Assembly: GCF_017573505.1 (NCBI RefSeq)
Contig: NZ_JAGEOJ010000003.1
Span: 558,001-622,000 of the forward strand
Direction: 5' to 3'
DNA length: 64,000 nt
Source: Actinomadura barringtoniae
GTDB taxonomy: Bacteria > Actinomycetota > Actinomycetes > Streptosporangiales > Streptosporangiaceae
Both the position numbers and the translations under genes were made by a program. Positions 50,721 to 58,302 of the stretch are shown one piece after another. The notes beneath the pieces were generated by a model, which ran no database searches, was not told the DNA's origin, and worked only from the letters and a program-made list of their open reading frames with translations. Every line of letters begins with the position of its first letter. Position 1 is the stretch's first letter.

Positions 50721-50795
50721 TCCCATCACCCGATCTCCCATCACCCGATCTCCCATCACCCGATCTCCCATCGCTCGGCCTCCCATGCCCGGTCT
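50721..50795. repeat. Five 15-base tandem repeats at the SDR translation start
   Basis: TCCCATCACCCGATC three times exactly (50721-50765), then two diverged units. On the minus strand every unit contains GGGAG, so the SDR mRNA carries five Shine-Dalgarno-like sites in a row before its ATG. Confidence 0.8.
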
Positions 50796-50804
50796 CCAAC
50801 TCGC

Positions 50805-50838
50805 GATACAGCCTGTATCTCAATATACAAGCTGTATC
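50805..50838. promoter_or_regulatory. Two tandem TetR-type operators between SDR and TetR genes
   Basis: GATACA-gcc-TGTATC (50805-50819) and TATACA-agc-TGTATC (50824-50838): same half-sites and spacer, centres 19 bases apart. The second overlaps TATCAT (50835-50840), a -10 box seven bases before the TetR ATG, so binding should repress the regulator and the divergent SDR gene. Confidence 0.7.
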
Positions 50839-50847
50839 ATCTCGGCC

Positions 50848-51444
50848 ATGGCCGGGCTACGGGCGACGAAGATGCGGCAGACGCGGCGCAGGCTGCTGGA
50901 CGCCGCGCGCCGACGCATGATCGACACCGGCTATCACGGGTTGAGCCTGGAGCAGGTCGCGGAGGACGCCGAGGTCACGCGGGTCACGGTCTACCGGCAC
51001 TTCGGCTCCAAGCTCGGTCTCCTGGAAGCCGTCGCGGACGACCTGGCCGACCGTTCAGAAGTCGTTCCGCGCATGCGCGAGGCCGCAGCGATCACGGACG
51101 CGTCGGACGCCTTCCGGGCGATGGTCGCCGAGCTGTGCCGCTTCTGGAGTACGGATCCGGACCTCTTCCGGCGCCTCGTGGGCCTGGCGGCGGTCGATCC
51201 CGAGGCGCGCCACGTCGTCGCCGATCGCGAGCAGTGGCGTTATGAGCAGATCGCCGCGTTCGTACGCCGTCTGGACGTCCGGCCACCGTTCGACACCGCC
51301 CAGGCAGCCGTGGCCGTGGGCGCCATGACCGCCTTCCCGGCCTGCGACGACATGTCCGTGCGCCTGGGCGTAGAACTGACCGCCCTGCCCGACCTGCTCC
51401 TCCCACCCTTGACCGGCATCATCCATCTCAGACCGCCTCAGTAG
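50848..51444 (+). CDS. TetR/AcrR family transcriptional regulator
   Basis: 198 residues from the ATG at 50848; probably leaderless (TATCAT then seven bases). N-terminal helix-turn-helix (about 10-58): RRRLLDAARRRMIDTGYHGLSLEQVAEDAEVTRVTVYRHFGSKLGLLEAV. The C-terminal ligand and dimerisation domain is all-helical and matches no specific subgroup by eye. Likely controls itself and the divergent SDR through the two palindromes. Its stop overlaps the convergent LLM gene by seven bases. Confidence 0.9.
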   Translation: MAGLRATKMRQTRRRLLDAARRRMIDTGYHGLSLEQVAEDAEVTRVTVYRHFGSKLGLLEAVADDLADRSEVVPRMREAAAITDASDAFRAMVAELCRFWSTDPDLFRRLVGLAAVDPEARHVVADREQWRYEQIAAFVRRLDVRPPFDTAQAAVAVGAMTAFPACDDMSVRLGVELTALPDLLLPPLTGIIHLRPPQ

Positions 51445-53180
51445 GGAGACGGGCCTCCGAACATCTCGCTGAGCTTGGGGGCAAGCTCAAAGTCGCCGCG
51501 CAACTTCAGCTTGCCGTCCATCAGCAGCGACGCGGGGTTGGCGTCGCCGGACAGCGTCCGCAGGAAGTCCGCCGCGCCCGTGATGATGGTCAGTACGGGC
51601 TCCCGCGCCTCCCCCATCCGCGCGCGGGCCTTGCCGTCCCGCACCACGATCGTCCACGGGCTCACGGTCCCGTCGGCGCGCGTCAGCCGGAACTCCAGCT
51701 CACCCTCGAAGCCGCCCGCCATGGACGCGTCGTACTGCCGGGCCATCCCGGCGAAGAACACCCGCTGCGCCCGCGGCCCGAAACGCCGCTCGATCTCGGC
51801 ATCGGAACGGCCGTGAATGAGCCGGTAGAAGCCCTTCTGCATCTGCCGCCGGGCACTGCCGCGCGCCTCGTCCCGCACCAACGCCAAAGCAGGCCGCACG
51901 CCAGTCGGCCGCGCCGCTCGCTTCGCCCGCCGCGCCCGTACGAGCTCGGCGTCCTCGTCGATCCGATATCCGGGCGGCAATTCCCGCGCCGGCTTCCGAC
52001 GCGCCAGCGCCGCCTCAATGGCAGGCGCCAACCGTTCCGCCTTCTGCGCCTCGCGCTCCTCGCGCCCCTCCACGAACCGCGGCAGCACCGACTTGCCGAA
52101 AAGCTCGATGCTCTCGCAGATGTGCTCATGCTTGTTGTTTCCGGCCTGCAGAACGAAAGAGACCTGGTCGACGCCCGCCGCCTCGTACCGCCGAATCAGA
52201 TCGGCGACCTGATCGGGCGTGCCGACCGCGCCCCGCAGCGACCCCACGTTCACGTTCAGGGCCTCGGCGTTCGCGATGATCTGGTCCCGGTCGAACCCGC
52301 TCTGCGCCCGCCGCTCCAGGAACTCCTCCCACACATTCGTGCGCCCCGGATCGTGCGGCGTCGTCCCGTAATAGTGCGCCAGCGCGAACCCGAAGAAGTG
52401 CGCCCCATCGATCCCCCGGTCAATGGCGACCGCCTCGTCCTCGTGCAGCATCATCGGCAGCACGACCGTCACGTTCGGATTGACCGCGAACCCCGCCGGA
52501 ACGCACTCGTTCTCGATGATCCGGTAGTACTCCTCGGTCCACTTGGCCGCGTCCTCGGGCTCCACGAACGAGAACGACAGCGCGCCGATCCCGTTCCGCG
52601 CCGCGAAGTGAATCGTCTCCCGCCTGGAGCACGCCACCCACAAGGGCGGATGCGGCTTCTGCACAGTCTTCGGAATCACGTTCCGCGGAGGCATCTGCAG
52701 GTACTTGCTCTCCCACCCCGCGAACGGCTCCTCCACGAACATCCGGGTGATCGCGTCGATCGCGTCGCTCCACTGCGCCCGCTTCTCACCCCGCCGCACC
52801 CCGAACCCGCCGAGCTCCGCACTCGAGCTCGACTCCCCGGTCCCGAAGTCGACCCGACCGCCCGACACCAGATCCAGCGTCGCGACCCGTTCCGCCACCC
52901 GCGCCGGATGGTTCACCCCGGGCGGCAGCTGAACGATCCCGTGCCCCAGCCTGATCCGCTTCGTCCGCTGCGACGCCGCCGCGAGGAACACCTCCGGCGC
53001 CGACGAGTGGCTGTACTCCTCCAGGAAGTGGTGCTCGACCTCCCACACATAGTCGAACCCCACCCGATCAGCGATCTCGATCTGATCCAGCGCGTCGGAG
53101 TAGAGCCGCTGCTCCTCGCCCTGCTCCCCCGTCCGAGGCATCTGATGCTCGTAGAACAGCCCGAACCGAATCGCAACCAC
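51438..53180 (-). CDS. LLM-class flavin-dependent oxidoreductase fused to an SCP2-like domain
   Basis: 580 residues from the GTG at 53180. Residues 4-370 are a luciferase-like monooxygenase: RFGLFYEHQMPR, DYVWEVEHHFLEEYSHSSAPEVFLAAASQRTKRIRLGHGIVQLPPGVNHP, and GGRVDFGTGESSS. About 470-580 are an SCP2/sterol-carrier-like domain (FEGELEFRLTRADGTVSPWTIVVRDGKARARMGE, LRTLSGDANPASLLMDGKLKLRGDFELAPKLSEMFG), suggesting a lipophilic substrate carried by the fused domain. A perfect Shine-Dalgarno GGAGGTG overlaps the GTG and is well placed for an ATT at 53171, where homologues usually begin (MRFGLFYEHQ). The 5' end exists in a second truncated copy at 55836-55937. Confidence 0.87.
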   Translation of the reverse strand: MVAIRFGLFYEHQMPRTGEQGEEQRLYSDALDQIEIADRVGFDYVWEVEHHFLEEYSHSSAPEVFLAAASQRTKRIRLGHGIVQLPPGVNHPARVAERVATLDLVSGGRVDFGTGESSSSAELGGFGVRRGEKRAQWSDAIDAITRMFVEEPFAGWESKYLQMPPRNVIPKTVQKPHPPLWVACSRRETIHFAARNGIGALSFSFVEPEDAAKWTEEYYRIIENECVPAGFAVNPNVTVVLPMMLHEDEAVAIDRGIDGAHFFGFALAHYYGTTPHDPGRTNVWEEFLERRAQSGFDRDQIIANAEALNVNVGSLRGAVGTPDQVADLIRRYEAAGVDQVSFVLQAGNNKHEHICESIELFGKSVLPRFVEGREEREAQKAERLAPAIEAALARRKPARELPPGYRIDEDAELVRARRAKRAARPTGVRPALALVRDEARGSARRQMQKGFYRLIHGRSDAEIERRFGPRAQRVFFAGMARQYDASMAGGFEGELEFRLTRADGTVSPWTIVVRDGKARARMGEAREPVLTIITGAADFLRTLSGDANPASLLMDGKLKLRGDFELAPKLSEMFGGPSPY

Positions 53181-53246
53181 CTCCCAGTCCCTGACCAGGC
53201 AAGACCGCCCACCACCTGGCCACACACGGCCAGCGTCCGTCGTATT
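53147..53246. repeat. Direct repeat A: 5' end and upstream region of the LLM gene
   Basis: Matches 55836-55937 in the same orientation: the first 38 bases (53147-53184) are identical and the remainder is roughly three-quarters identical, ending at CAGCGTCCGTCG. The two copies enclose the WXG100/toxin-like cassette. Confidence 0.85.
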
Positions 53247-53512
53247 AGAAGGATCGTCAACCGCCACTGTGGACGTTACCGACCGCTGAGCATGGTCGGC
53301 CGCACGCACCGATCGTGATCGCCGACCACTCCAGCTTTCTCCTTGAGGTCTGCACGCCCCCGGCGCTGCAACGAGCCCTGCCAGGAGGGATCCGCCGTGG
53401 CTCGGGTTGCAGAGGGCGATTAGCGAGCCTTTTCGGACTGCTGCCTTGACTCATGACACAGGCGCGAGTTCGCTTGCCCACGCGGCTGCATTGCACGCCA
53501 CGGGAGGATCCG
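53181..53512. other. Intergenic region upstream of the LLM gene and WXG100 gene
   Basis: 332 bases. The left part is LLM leader DNA belonging to direct repeat A. The right part (about 53260-53500) holds no recognised gene; GGGAGG just before the ATG at 53513 is the WXG100 ribosome site. No clear terminator seen. Confidence 0.4.
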
Positions 53513-53803
53513 ATGGTGTTGATCCAAGCGGAGTTCGCTGCGTTCCGTGAGGCTGAACGGGATTTTGAGCGAGCCCTGCAACGACTCGAGACCGTGCTGG
53601 ACAACCTGGAGGGCGACCTCGAGCAGTCGCTGGCCGAGTGGGATGGCGACGCCCGCCGCGCCTATGCCAAAGCGCGTGATCGATGGGACAAGTCCGCCCG
53701 TGACCTGCACGCCGAGCTCGCCCGGCTGCACCGGGCGATCGCACGGGCTCACCTCAACTTCCGCAGTTCCAGCAGCACCAACGTGCGGATGTGGTCGGGT
53801 TGA
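53513..53803 (+). CDS. WXG100-family protein (ESX/type VII secretion substrate-like)
   Basis: 96 residues from the ATG at 53513 with GGGAGG five bases upstream. Two long amphipathic helices joined by a turn containing W-D-G (EWDGDARRAYAKARDRW, about 42-58), the WXG motif position of EsxA/EsxB-type proteins. Length is the family norm. No ESX secretion genes are in the window. It is encoded immediately before a larger protein with a WXG-like N-terminus, overlapping or nearly so, which fits a chaperone-like partner for that protein. Confidence 0.82.
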   Translation: MVLIQAEFAAFREAERDFERALQRLETVLDNLEGDLEQSLAEWDGDARRAYAKARDRWDKSARDLHAELARLHRAIARAHLNFRSSSSTNVRMWSG

Positions 53804-55062
53804 GCCGGGTCTGGATCGACACTGACCTGGTGCAAACGGCGGCCAGCAACGTCGCCGGCGCGCAGAACAGATTCGGCCAGACCTGGAGCACCCTCGCCGG
53901 AGCACTGACACCCACCAACGGCATGGCGGGCAACCCCGGCAAAGACGCCGCCGCAGCCAAGTTCGCCCCCGCCTACAGCCACGCCGCAGAAGCCGCCTGG
54001 GGCGGTCTAGCCACACTCCACCGGTCGGTCGGCGACATGTCACGAGGCCTCACGCAGACGGTGAAGAACCACACCAAGGCCGACCGCCGCTCGATGATCA
54101 GCGGCCCGTCGCCGTTCCCGCAACAGCCGAACTCGGTGCCGACCTTCCGCCAGTTCGTGGGCCTCGAAGCGGCCGGCCCCCTCAACATCCTGCCGCCCCC
54201 ACCGGTCACAGGACCGGGCGCTTCTCCGCCCAAGTCACTCCTGGAGAATCTGACCGGCCTCCATTTTGACCCACTCGACCTTGACAAATACTGGCCGACC
54301 GGCGACCCATGGTCCCTCCTGCGCGCCGCCGACGCCTGGCAGGCCGCCCACACATCGCTCATCGAGGTACGTGGCCGACTCGCCGCCGACCTCAAGCGAG
54401 TCACAGACCAAAGCGACGCCCCTGACATCGACGCGTTCGGCGGCTACTGGGACCGGATCTACCAGGACTGCTTCCCCTCCACCTTGCTGGAGGCGCTGCC
54501 CAACCTCTGCGATGGCATATCCAGGGCCTGCCGCGAGTACGGCAACGCCGTACTCGACGGCCAAACCAAGGCAAGCGACGCGGTATCCAACCCCATCGGA
54601 ATCATCGTCGAAGCAGCCACCATCCGCGCGGCGCTCGCCGCCACTGCGACCAGACTCCTCCAGACCGTCAGCGTGATCACCGCGGGAGCGCTGGCCTCCA
54701 ACCTCATCACCTCGGTCGCCACCGGTGTCGCCGACACTCCCAACCTCCGCATCCTTGATGCAGAACTCGATGGCCTGAAAGGTGATGGAAGCGGCCGCCC
54801 GGGCAACATAGTTTGGGCTCTGAACGAAGACGACGTCCCAGCCCTGGACAGCACCGGAAAGGTGCACGGAGATATCCCTGACCTCATTCCAAGCCATTGG
54901 ACTGAAGAGGATCTCGAGCAATTGGAGAGCGAGTTGGAGATCAGTATAAAGAAGCGTCAAGAAGTGAATGATCAGCTCGGCATAGACTATAGACATGCAC
55001 TTAGACTCGCCCAGGAGTTGCGGCTTCTTCGTCAGATCAAGAAAGAGCTGGGCGGCACCTAG
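53791..55062 (+). CDS. Putative type VII-secreted polymorphic toxin-like protein
   Basis: 423 residues from the GTG at 53791; a TTG at 53800 overlapping the WXG100 stop is an alternative. The N-terminal 100 residues are helical and WXG100/LXG-like (NVAGAQNRFGQTWSTLAGAL, EAAWGGLATLHRSVGDMSRGLTQTV), followed by a Pro-rich linker (PNSVPTFRQF to PPPPVTGPG). A middle helical domain (about 155-270), a hydrophobic stretch (about 280-312) and a C-terminal charged module (about 340-423, HWTEEDLEQLESELEISIKKRQEVNDQLG...) follow. Layout and the adjacent small gene match toxin-immunity modules. Toxic activity is not shown by any recognised catalytic motif. Confidence 0.65.
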   Translation: MVGLSRVWIDTDLVQTAASNVAGAQNRFGQTWSTLAGALTPTNGMAGNPGKDAAAAKFAPAYSHAAEAAWGGLATLHRSVGDMSRGLTQTVKNHTKADRRSMISGPSPFPQQPNSVPTFRQFVGLEAAGPLNILPPPPVTGPGASPPKSLLENLTGLHFDPLDLDKYWPTGDPWSLLRAADAWQAAHTSLIEVRGRLAADLKRVTDQSDAPDIDAFGGYWDRIYQDCFPSTLLEALPNLCDGISRACREYGNAVLDGQTKASDAVSNPIGIIVEAATIRAALAATATRLLQTVSVITAGALASNLITSVATGVADTPNLRILDAELDGLKGDGSGRPGNIVWALNEDDVPALDSTGKVHGDIPDLIPSHWTEEDLEQLESELEISIKKRQEVNDQLGIDYRHALRLAQELRLLRQIKKELGGT

Positions 55063-55076
55063 AAAGAGACACAGGA

Positions 55077-55739
55077 ATGGCAACTGGAGACGAAATCATA
55101 GGCGAGCTGCTTGAGATTCCCGAGGATGGCGAGGAAGCCGGTCGCCTCTCATACGCCCTGCTCAGGGAAATATTCGGCGGATACTCGCCGGAAAGTCTGC
55201 AATCATTGATGGACAGCGACAAGGACTTCCTTGTCGACTCGGCATCATGGATCTTTTCGGAGCTGGGCTCCAAATCCTCGCCCTATTTGCAGTCAATTGC
55301 CTTCCTCTTGAGCCACCGGTCACATCGCGCCCGCTTCTGGGCAATTGAGGCGGTGCATGCGGCTGCCGGCCCGGGGGACGGCCGCATCATCGCCCAAGCT
55401 TTTAGCCTGATTGCCGATCCGACGCCACAAGTGAGATGGGAAGTCATGAACTTCCTCTCGGGAGCTACGACAGCGCAACTGGAGAGCAGCCTCCCCTATT
55501 TGCGCGACGGAAGTCTTTCCTCTCCCGTTTCCTGGCTTGCCAGTATCTCAGACAATCACGAGGCCGATAAAGAAATAAAGAACAAGTTGTCCAGCAGTTC
55601 TTCAATTGACCGTCGAATTGCGGTGGCGGCTGCGGCGCGAAGCCCCTCGGGGCGTAGGCCTCTTCTCGAGTATGCCGCTACATTGTCTGACCCTGAAGTT
55701 CAAAACTTCGCCGAAAGCGCACTGCGCACGATGAATTAG
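55077..55739 (+). CDS. HEAT-repeat-like protein, candidate immunity protein
   Basis: 220 residues from the ATG at 55077, 14 bases after the toxin-like gene. Helical repeats with a conserved Arg/Ala pattern (HRARFWAIEAVHAAAGPGDGRIIAQAF, QVRWEVMNFLSG, IDRRIAVAAAARSPSGRRPLLEYAATLSDPEVQNFAESAL) look like HEAT/armadillo repeats. No signal peptide, so cytoplasmic. Visibly lower GC than the rest of the window, pointing to horizontal acquisition. Position, size and solenoid fold suit an immunity protein, but no interaction is demonstrated. Confidence 0.65.
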   Translation: MATGDEIIGELLEIPEDGEEAGRLSYALLREIFGGYSPESLQSLMDSDKDFLVDSASWIFSELGSKSSPYLQSIAFLLSHRSHRARFWAIEAVHAAAGPGDGRIIAQAFSLIADPTPQVRWEVMNFLSGATTAQLESSLPYLRDGSLSSPVSWLASISDNHEADKEIKNKLSSSSSIDRRIAVAAAARSPSGRRPLLEYAATLSDPEVQNFAESALRTMN

Positions 55740-55776
55740 TCGCCGTTCACCGTCGCCATCACGACCGCGGTCCGGC

Positions 55777-55937
55777 TGGTGCCACCAGCCGCAGCTAGCA
55801 CCTCTTGCGCCAAAGCGGTGTCGTGCGTGTGCGCGGCTCGTAGAACAGCCCGAACCGAATCGCAACCACCTCCACGCGTCTGACCAGGCAGAACTGCCCG
55901 CCCGCCAAGGTCACCCACGCCCAGCGTCCGTCGAATT
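55777..55937 (-). pseudogene. LLM gene 5' fragment (direct repeat B)
   Basis: The minus strand repeats the LLM leader, the GGAGGTG ribosome site and eight codons IRFGLFYE, then diverges (PRTRTTPLWRKRC) and stops at TAG. It is a relic of the LLM gene start in the same orientation as the intact gene 2.6 kb away, with the toxin-like cassette between. Confidence 0.75.
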
Positions 55938-56001
55938 GGACACCGAGTCAACGCCAGCCGCGCAGCGGCAGGACCTCACCCCATAGCGTTAACTCTCAAT
56001 C

Positions 56002-56153
56002 CATTGCAAAGCCTCGCCTAGGCTCATTGCATTGAGTTTCAGGGACATTGCAACACTTTTTCAGCCGTGAGCTGCACGTATGCATATTTAAAGCAACGAG
56101 TCTGTTGCATAGATTTGGAATGCAACGTAGCGTTTGCGTTGTTCGAAACAACG
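56002..56153. promoter_or_regulatory. Operator-like motif array upstream of the DUF4097 gene
   Basis: Three CATTGCA direct repeats (56002, 56025, 56046; spacing 23 and 21 bases), then GTTGCAT-N9-ATGCAAC (56104-56126) and CGTTGTT-cga-AACAACG (56137-56153), all in AT-rich DNA directly before the gene. Confidence 0.6.
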
Positions 56154-56178
56154 AGGAACACGAACGCAGGAGACCACG

Positions 56179-56841
56179 ATGCAGACCTTCGCCGCCACCG
56201 CCTCGATCACCACCGTCCTGGACATCCCCGCCGGCCAGATCCAGCTCACCGCCGCCGACCGCGCCGACGCCACCGTCGAAGTTCAGCCCGCGGACGCTTC
56301 CAAGAGCCGCGATGTGAAGGCCACCGAGCAGACCAGCGTCGACTTCCGCGACGGCATCCTGCGGATCCAGACCGCGGCCAAGAACCAGCTGATGGGCCCC
56401 TCCGGCGCCGTCCAGGTCACCGTGCACCTGCCCGCCGGGTCGGCCGTCCAGGGCAAGGTTGCCAGCGCCGACGTCCACAGCACCGGGCCGCTCGGCGAGG
56501 TCAGCTTCGAGGCCGCGCACGGGCAGCTCGCGTTCGATGAGACCGGCGACGCCCAGCTGACCGTGCAGGCCGGTGACGTGCAGGTCGGGCGTCTCAGCGG
56601 GGCCGCCACGATCACGACCAGCAAGGGTGACATCCGCATCGCCGAGGCCACGGGTGGAGCGCTGGTGCTGACCACGCAGGCCGGTGAGATCTCGGTCGGC
56701 GCCGCCACCGGGGTCTCGGCCTCGCTGGACGCCAGCACCAGCAGCGGCCGCGTCCACAACACGCTCAAGAACGACGGCACCAGCCAGCTCACCATCCAGG
56801 CCACCACCTCGGTCGGCGACATCGTCGCTCGCAGCCTCTGA
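56179..56841 (+). CDS. DUF4097 family beta-strand repeat protein
   Basis: 220 residues from the ATG at 56179 with AGGAGA upstream. Repeated beta-strand units with alternating polar/hydrophobic residues, typical of DUF4097 beta-helical proteins: DIPAGQIQLTAADRADATVEVQPAD, GAVQVTVHLPAGSAVQGKVASADVHSTG, TTSKGDIRIAEATGGALVLTTQAGEISVGAATG. No signal peptide. Function unknown; in other actinobacteria, as I recall, a small HicB-like or HTH gene often precedes it, which is absent here. A terminator follows. Confidence 0.82.
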   Translation: MQTFAATASITTVLDIPAGQIQLTAADRADATVEVQPADASKSRDVKATEQTSVDFRDGILRIQTAAKNQLMGPSGAVQVTVHLPAGSAVQGKVASADVHSTGPLGEVSFEAAHGQLAFDETGDAQLTVQAGDVQVGRLSGAATITTSKGDIRIAEATGGALVLTTQAGEISVGAATGVSASLDASTSSGRVHNTLKNDGTSQLTIQATTSVGDIVARSL

Positions 56842-56857
56842 CCGTGAACCGGCCGAA

Positions 56858-56891
56858 CAGGGCCGTCAGACCACCAGGTCTGACGGCCCTG
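56858..56891. terminator. Intrinsic-type terminator of the DUF4097 gene
   Basis: Perfect 15-base arms CAGGGCCGTCAGACC/GGTCTGACGGCCCTG with a four-base loop, 16 bases after the stop; only a weak T-run follows. Confidence 0.85.
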
Positions 56892-56986
56892 AGCCTTTGG
56901 GGGGACGGGGAGTCTGGCTCGCGCGGGTGACGCGTGGCGGGGTCAGTGATCTTTAGCGTGATGGCTTACCGATCAAGGGAGCACAC

Positions 56987-58186
56987 GTGTTCAAGCATCA
57001 GCGGGCGTCCAAGGGCGCGTTCGTCCTGGCCGTGGCGGTCGCGGGTTCGCTCGCCGCCGGATCTGTCGCTGCGGCGGGCACCACGTCCACGAGCGCCGGG
57101 CACGAGCGGTTGCGGGAGGTGATGACGCGGCTGACCACGGTGGACGGCGGGCCCGGTGCGCTCGTTCAGGTGCGTGACCGGCGCGGGAGTGCGGTGCTGA
57201 CCAGCGGCGTCGCGGACGTGAAGAGCCAGGCGCCGGTACGCGGGGACAGCACGTTCCGGATCGGCAGCATGTCCAAGATGTTCGTCGCGACGACCGTGCT
57301 GCAGCTGGTGGGCGAGCACCGCGTCTCGCTGGACGCGCCCGTCGAGCGCTACCTGCCGGGCGTCATCCGCGGGGCCGACAACGACGGGCGGGAGATCAGT
57401 GTTCGGCAGCTGCTGCAGCACACCAGCGGCCTGCCCGACTACCTCAAGTACATCAAGCCGCAGGACGTCATCCAGGACCCGCTCGCCCACCACGACACCC
57501 GCGACATGGTGAAGGTCGCGCTCGCCCACAAGCGGGACTTCAAGCCCGGCGACGGCTGGCACTACTCCAACACCAACTACCTGCTCGCGGGCATGCTCAT
57601 CGAGAAGGTGACCGGCCACTCGTACGGCCAGGAGATCCGCCACCGCATCATCAAGCCGCTCAAGCTGCGCGAGACGTACGTGCCGGGCGACTCCTCGGTG
57701 ATCCCCGGGCCGCACCCGCGCGGGTACGCGCGGCCGGGCGCGAACGCGCCGCTCATCGACATCACCGCGATCAACCCCACGGTCGCGGGCGCGGCCGGGG
57801 GCATGATCTCCAGCGCCACCGACCTCAACCACTTCATGGCCGCGCTCGTACGCGGCAAGCTGCTGCGCCCGGCCCAGCTGCGGGAGATGATGCGGACCCG
57901 CTCGACCGACGACGGCTCCAACGACGGATCCAGCGACGGATCCAGCGACGGCGACGGATCCAGCGGGCGGGCGTACGGGCTGGGGCTGGAGAGCAACCCG
58001 CTGCCCTGCGGCGGCGTGTACTGGGGCCACAGCGGCGACGTCCTCGGCTACCAATCGATGGGCGGCGTCACGACCGACGGCAGGCAGGCGACGGTCATGG
58101 TGAACCTCGACCCGGGCGGTACGGACGCCCAGGACGACGACGTGAAGGCGGCCGTCGAGACCGCTCTGTGCGAGGCCGAGTCCTGA
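56987..58186 (+). CDS. Secreted serine hydrolase (beta-lactamase/D-Ala-D-Ala carboxypeptidase family)
   Basis: 399 residues from the GTG at 56987 with AAGGGAG upstream. Sec-type signal peptide (1-31, KGAFVLAVAVAGSLAAGSVAAAG). Catalytic motifs: SMSK (FRIGSMSKMFVAT, about 92), YSN (WHYSNTNYLLAG, about 190) and HSG (YWGHSGDVLG, about 345). A Gly/Ser/Asp repeat DDGSNDGSSDGSSDGDGSS (about 306-324; 12-base DNA repeats) is inserted before the last motif. Probably a DD-peptidase or esterase; beta-lactamase activity unproven. A second, Tat-lipidated member lies at 8884-10158. Confidence 0.87.
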   Translation: MFKHQRASKGAFVLAVAVAGSLAAGSVAAAGTTSTSAGHERLREVMTRLTTVDGGPGALVQVRDRRGSAVLTSGVADVKSQAPVRGDSTFRIGSMSKMFVATTVLQLVGEHRVSLDAPVERYLPGVIRGADNDGREISVRQLLQHTSGLPDYLKYIKPQDVIQDPLAHHDTRDMVKVALAHKRDFKPGDGWHYSNTNYLLAGMLIEKVTGHSYGQEIRHRIIKPLKLRETYVPGDSSVIPGPHPRGYARPGANAPLIDITAINPTVAGAAGGMISSATDLNHFMAALVRGKLLRPAQLREMMRTRSTDDGSNDGSSDGSSDGDGSSGRAYGLGLESNPLPCGGVYWGHSGDVLGYQSMGGVTTDGRQATVMVNLDPGGTDAQDDDVKAAVETALCEAES

Positions 58187-58302
58187 GAACGGCGAGGCAG
58201 GGATCGGCGATCCTAGGCAGAGCGGTCCGATTTCGGGTTCCGCGAACGGTTGGCACCGTGATCTGCGTGCGGGAATCCACCCCGCGGATCAGGGAGATCG
58301 AC

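Larger units (their letters stand above)
55740..56178. other. Intergenic region with LLM remnant and DUF4097 control region
   Basis: 439 bases without an intact gene. 55836-55937 is a diverged copy of the LLM gene start (direct repeat B). A minus-strand open frame ending near 55740 (EVLAAAGGTSRTAVVMATVNGD) may be the tail of a lost gene. From 56000 the GC content drops and several repeated CATTGCA/GTTGCAT motifs precede the DUF4097 gene. Confidence 0.5.

Noticed and set aside
55736..55951. 71-codon minus-strand frame as an intact small gene
   Set aside because: It runs across the LLM remnant in a different frame and has no ribosome site; only its last 22 residues look gene-like, so it is noted as a possible lost gene's tail.
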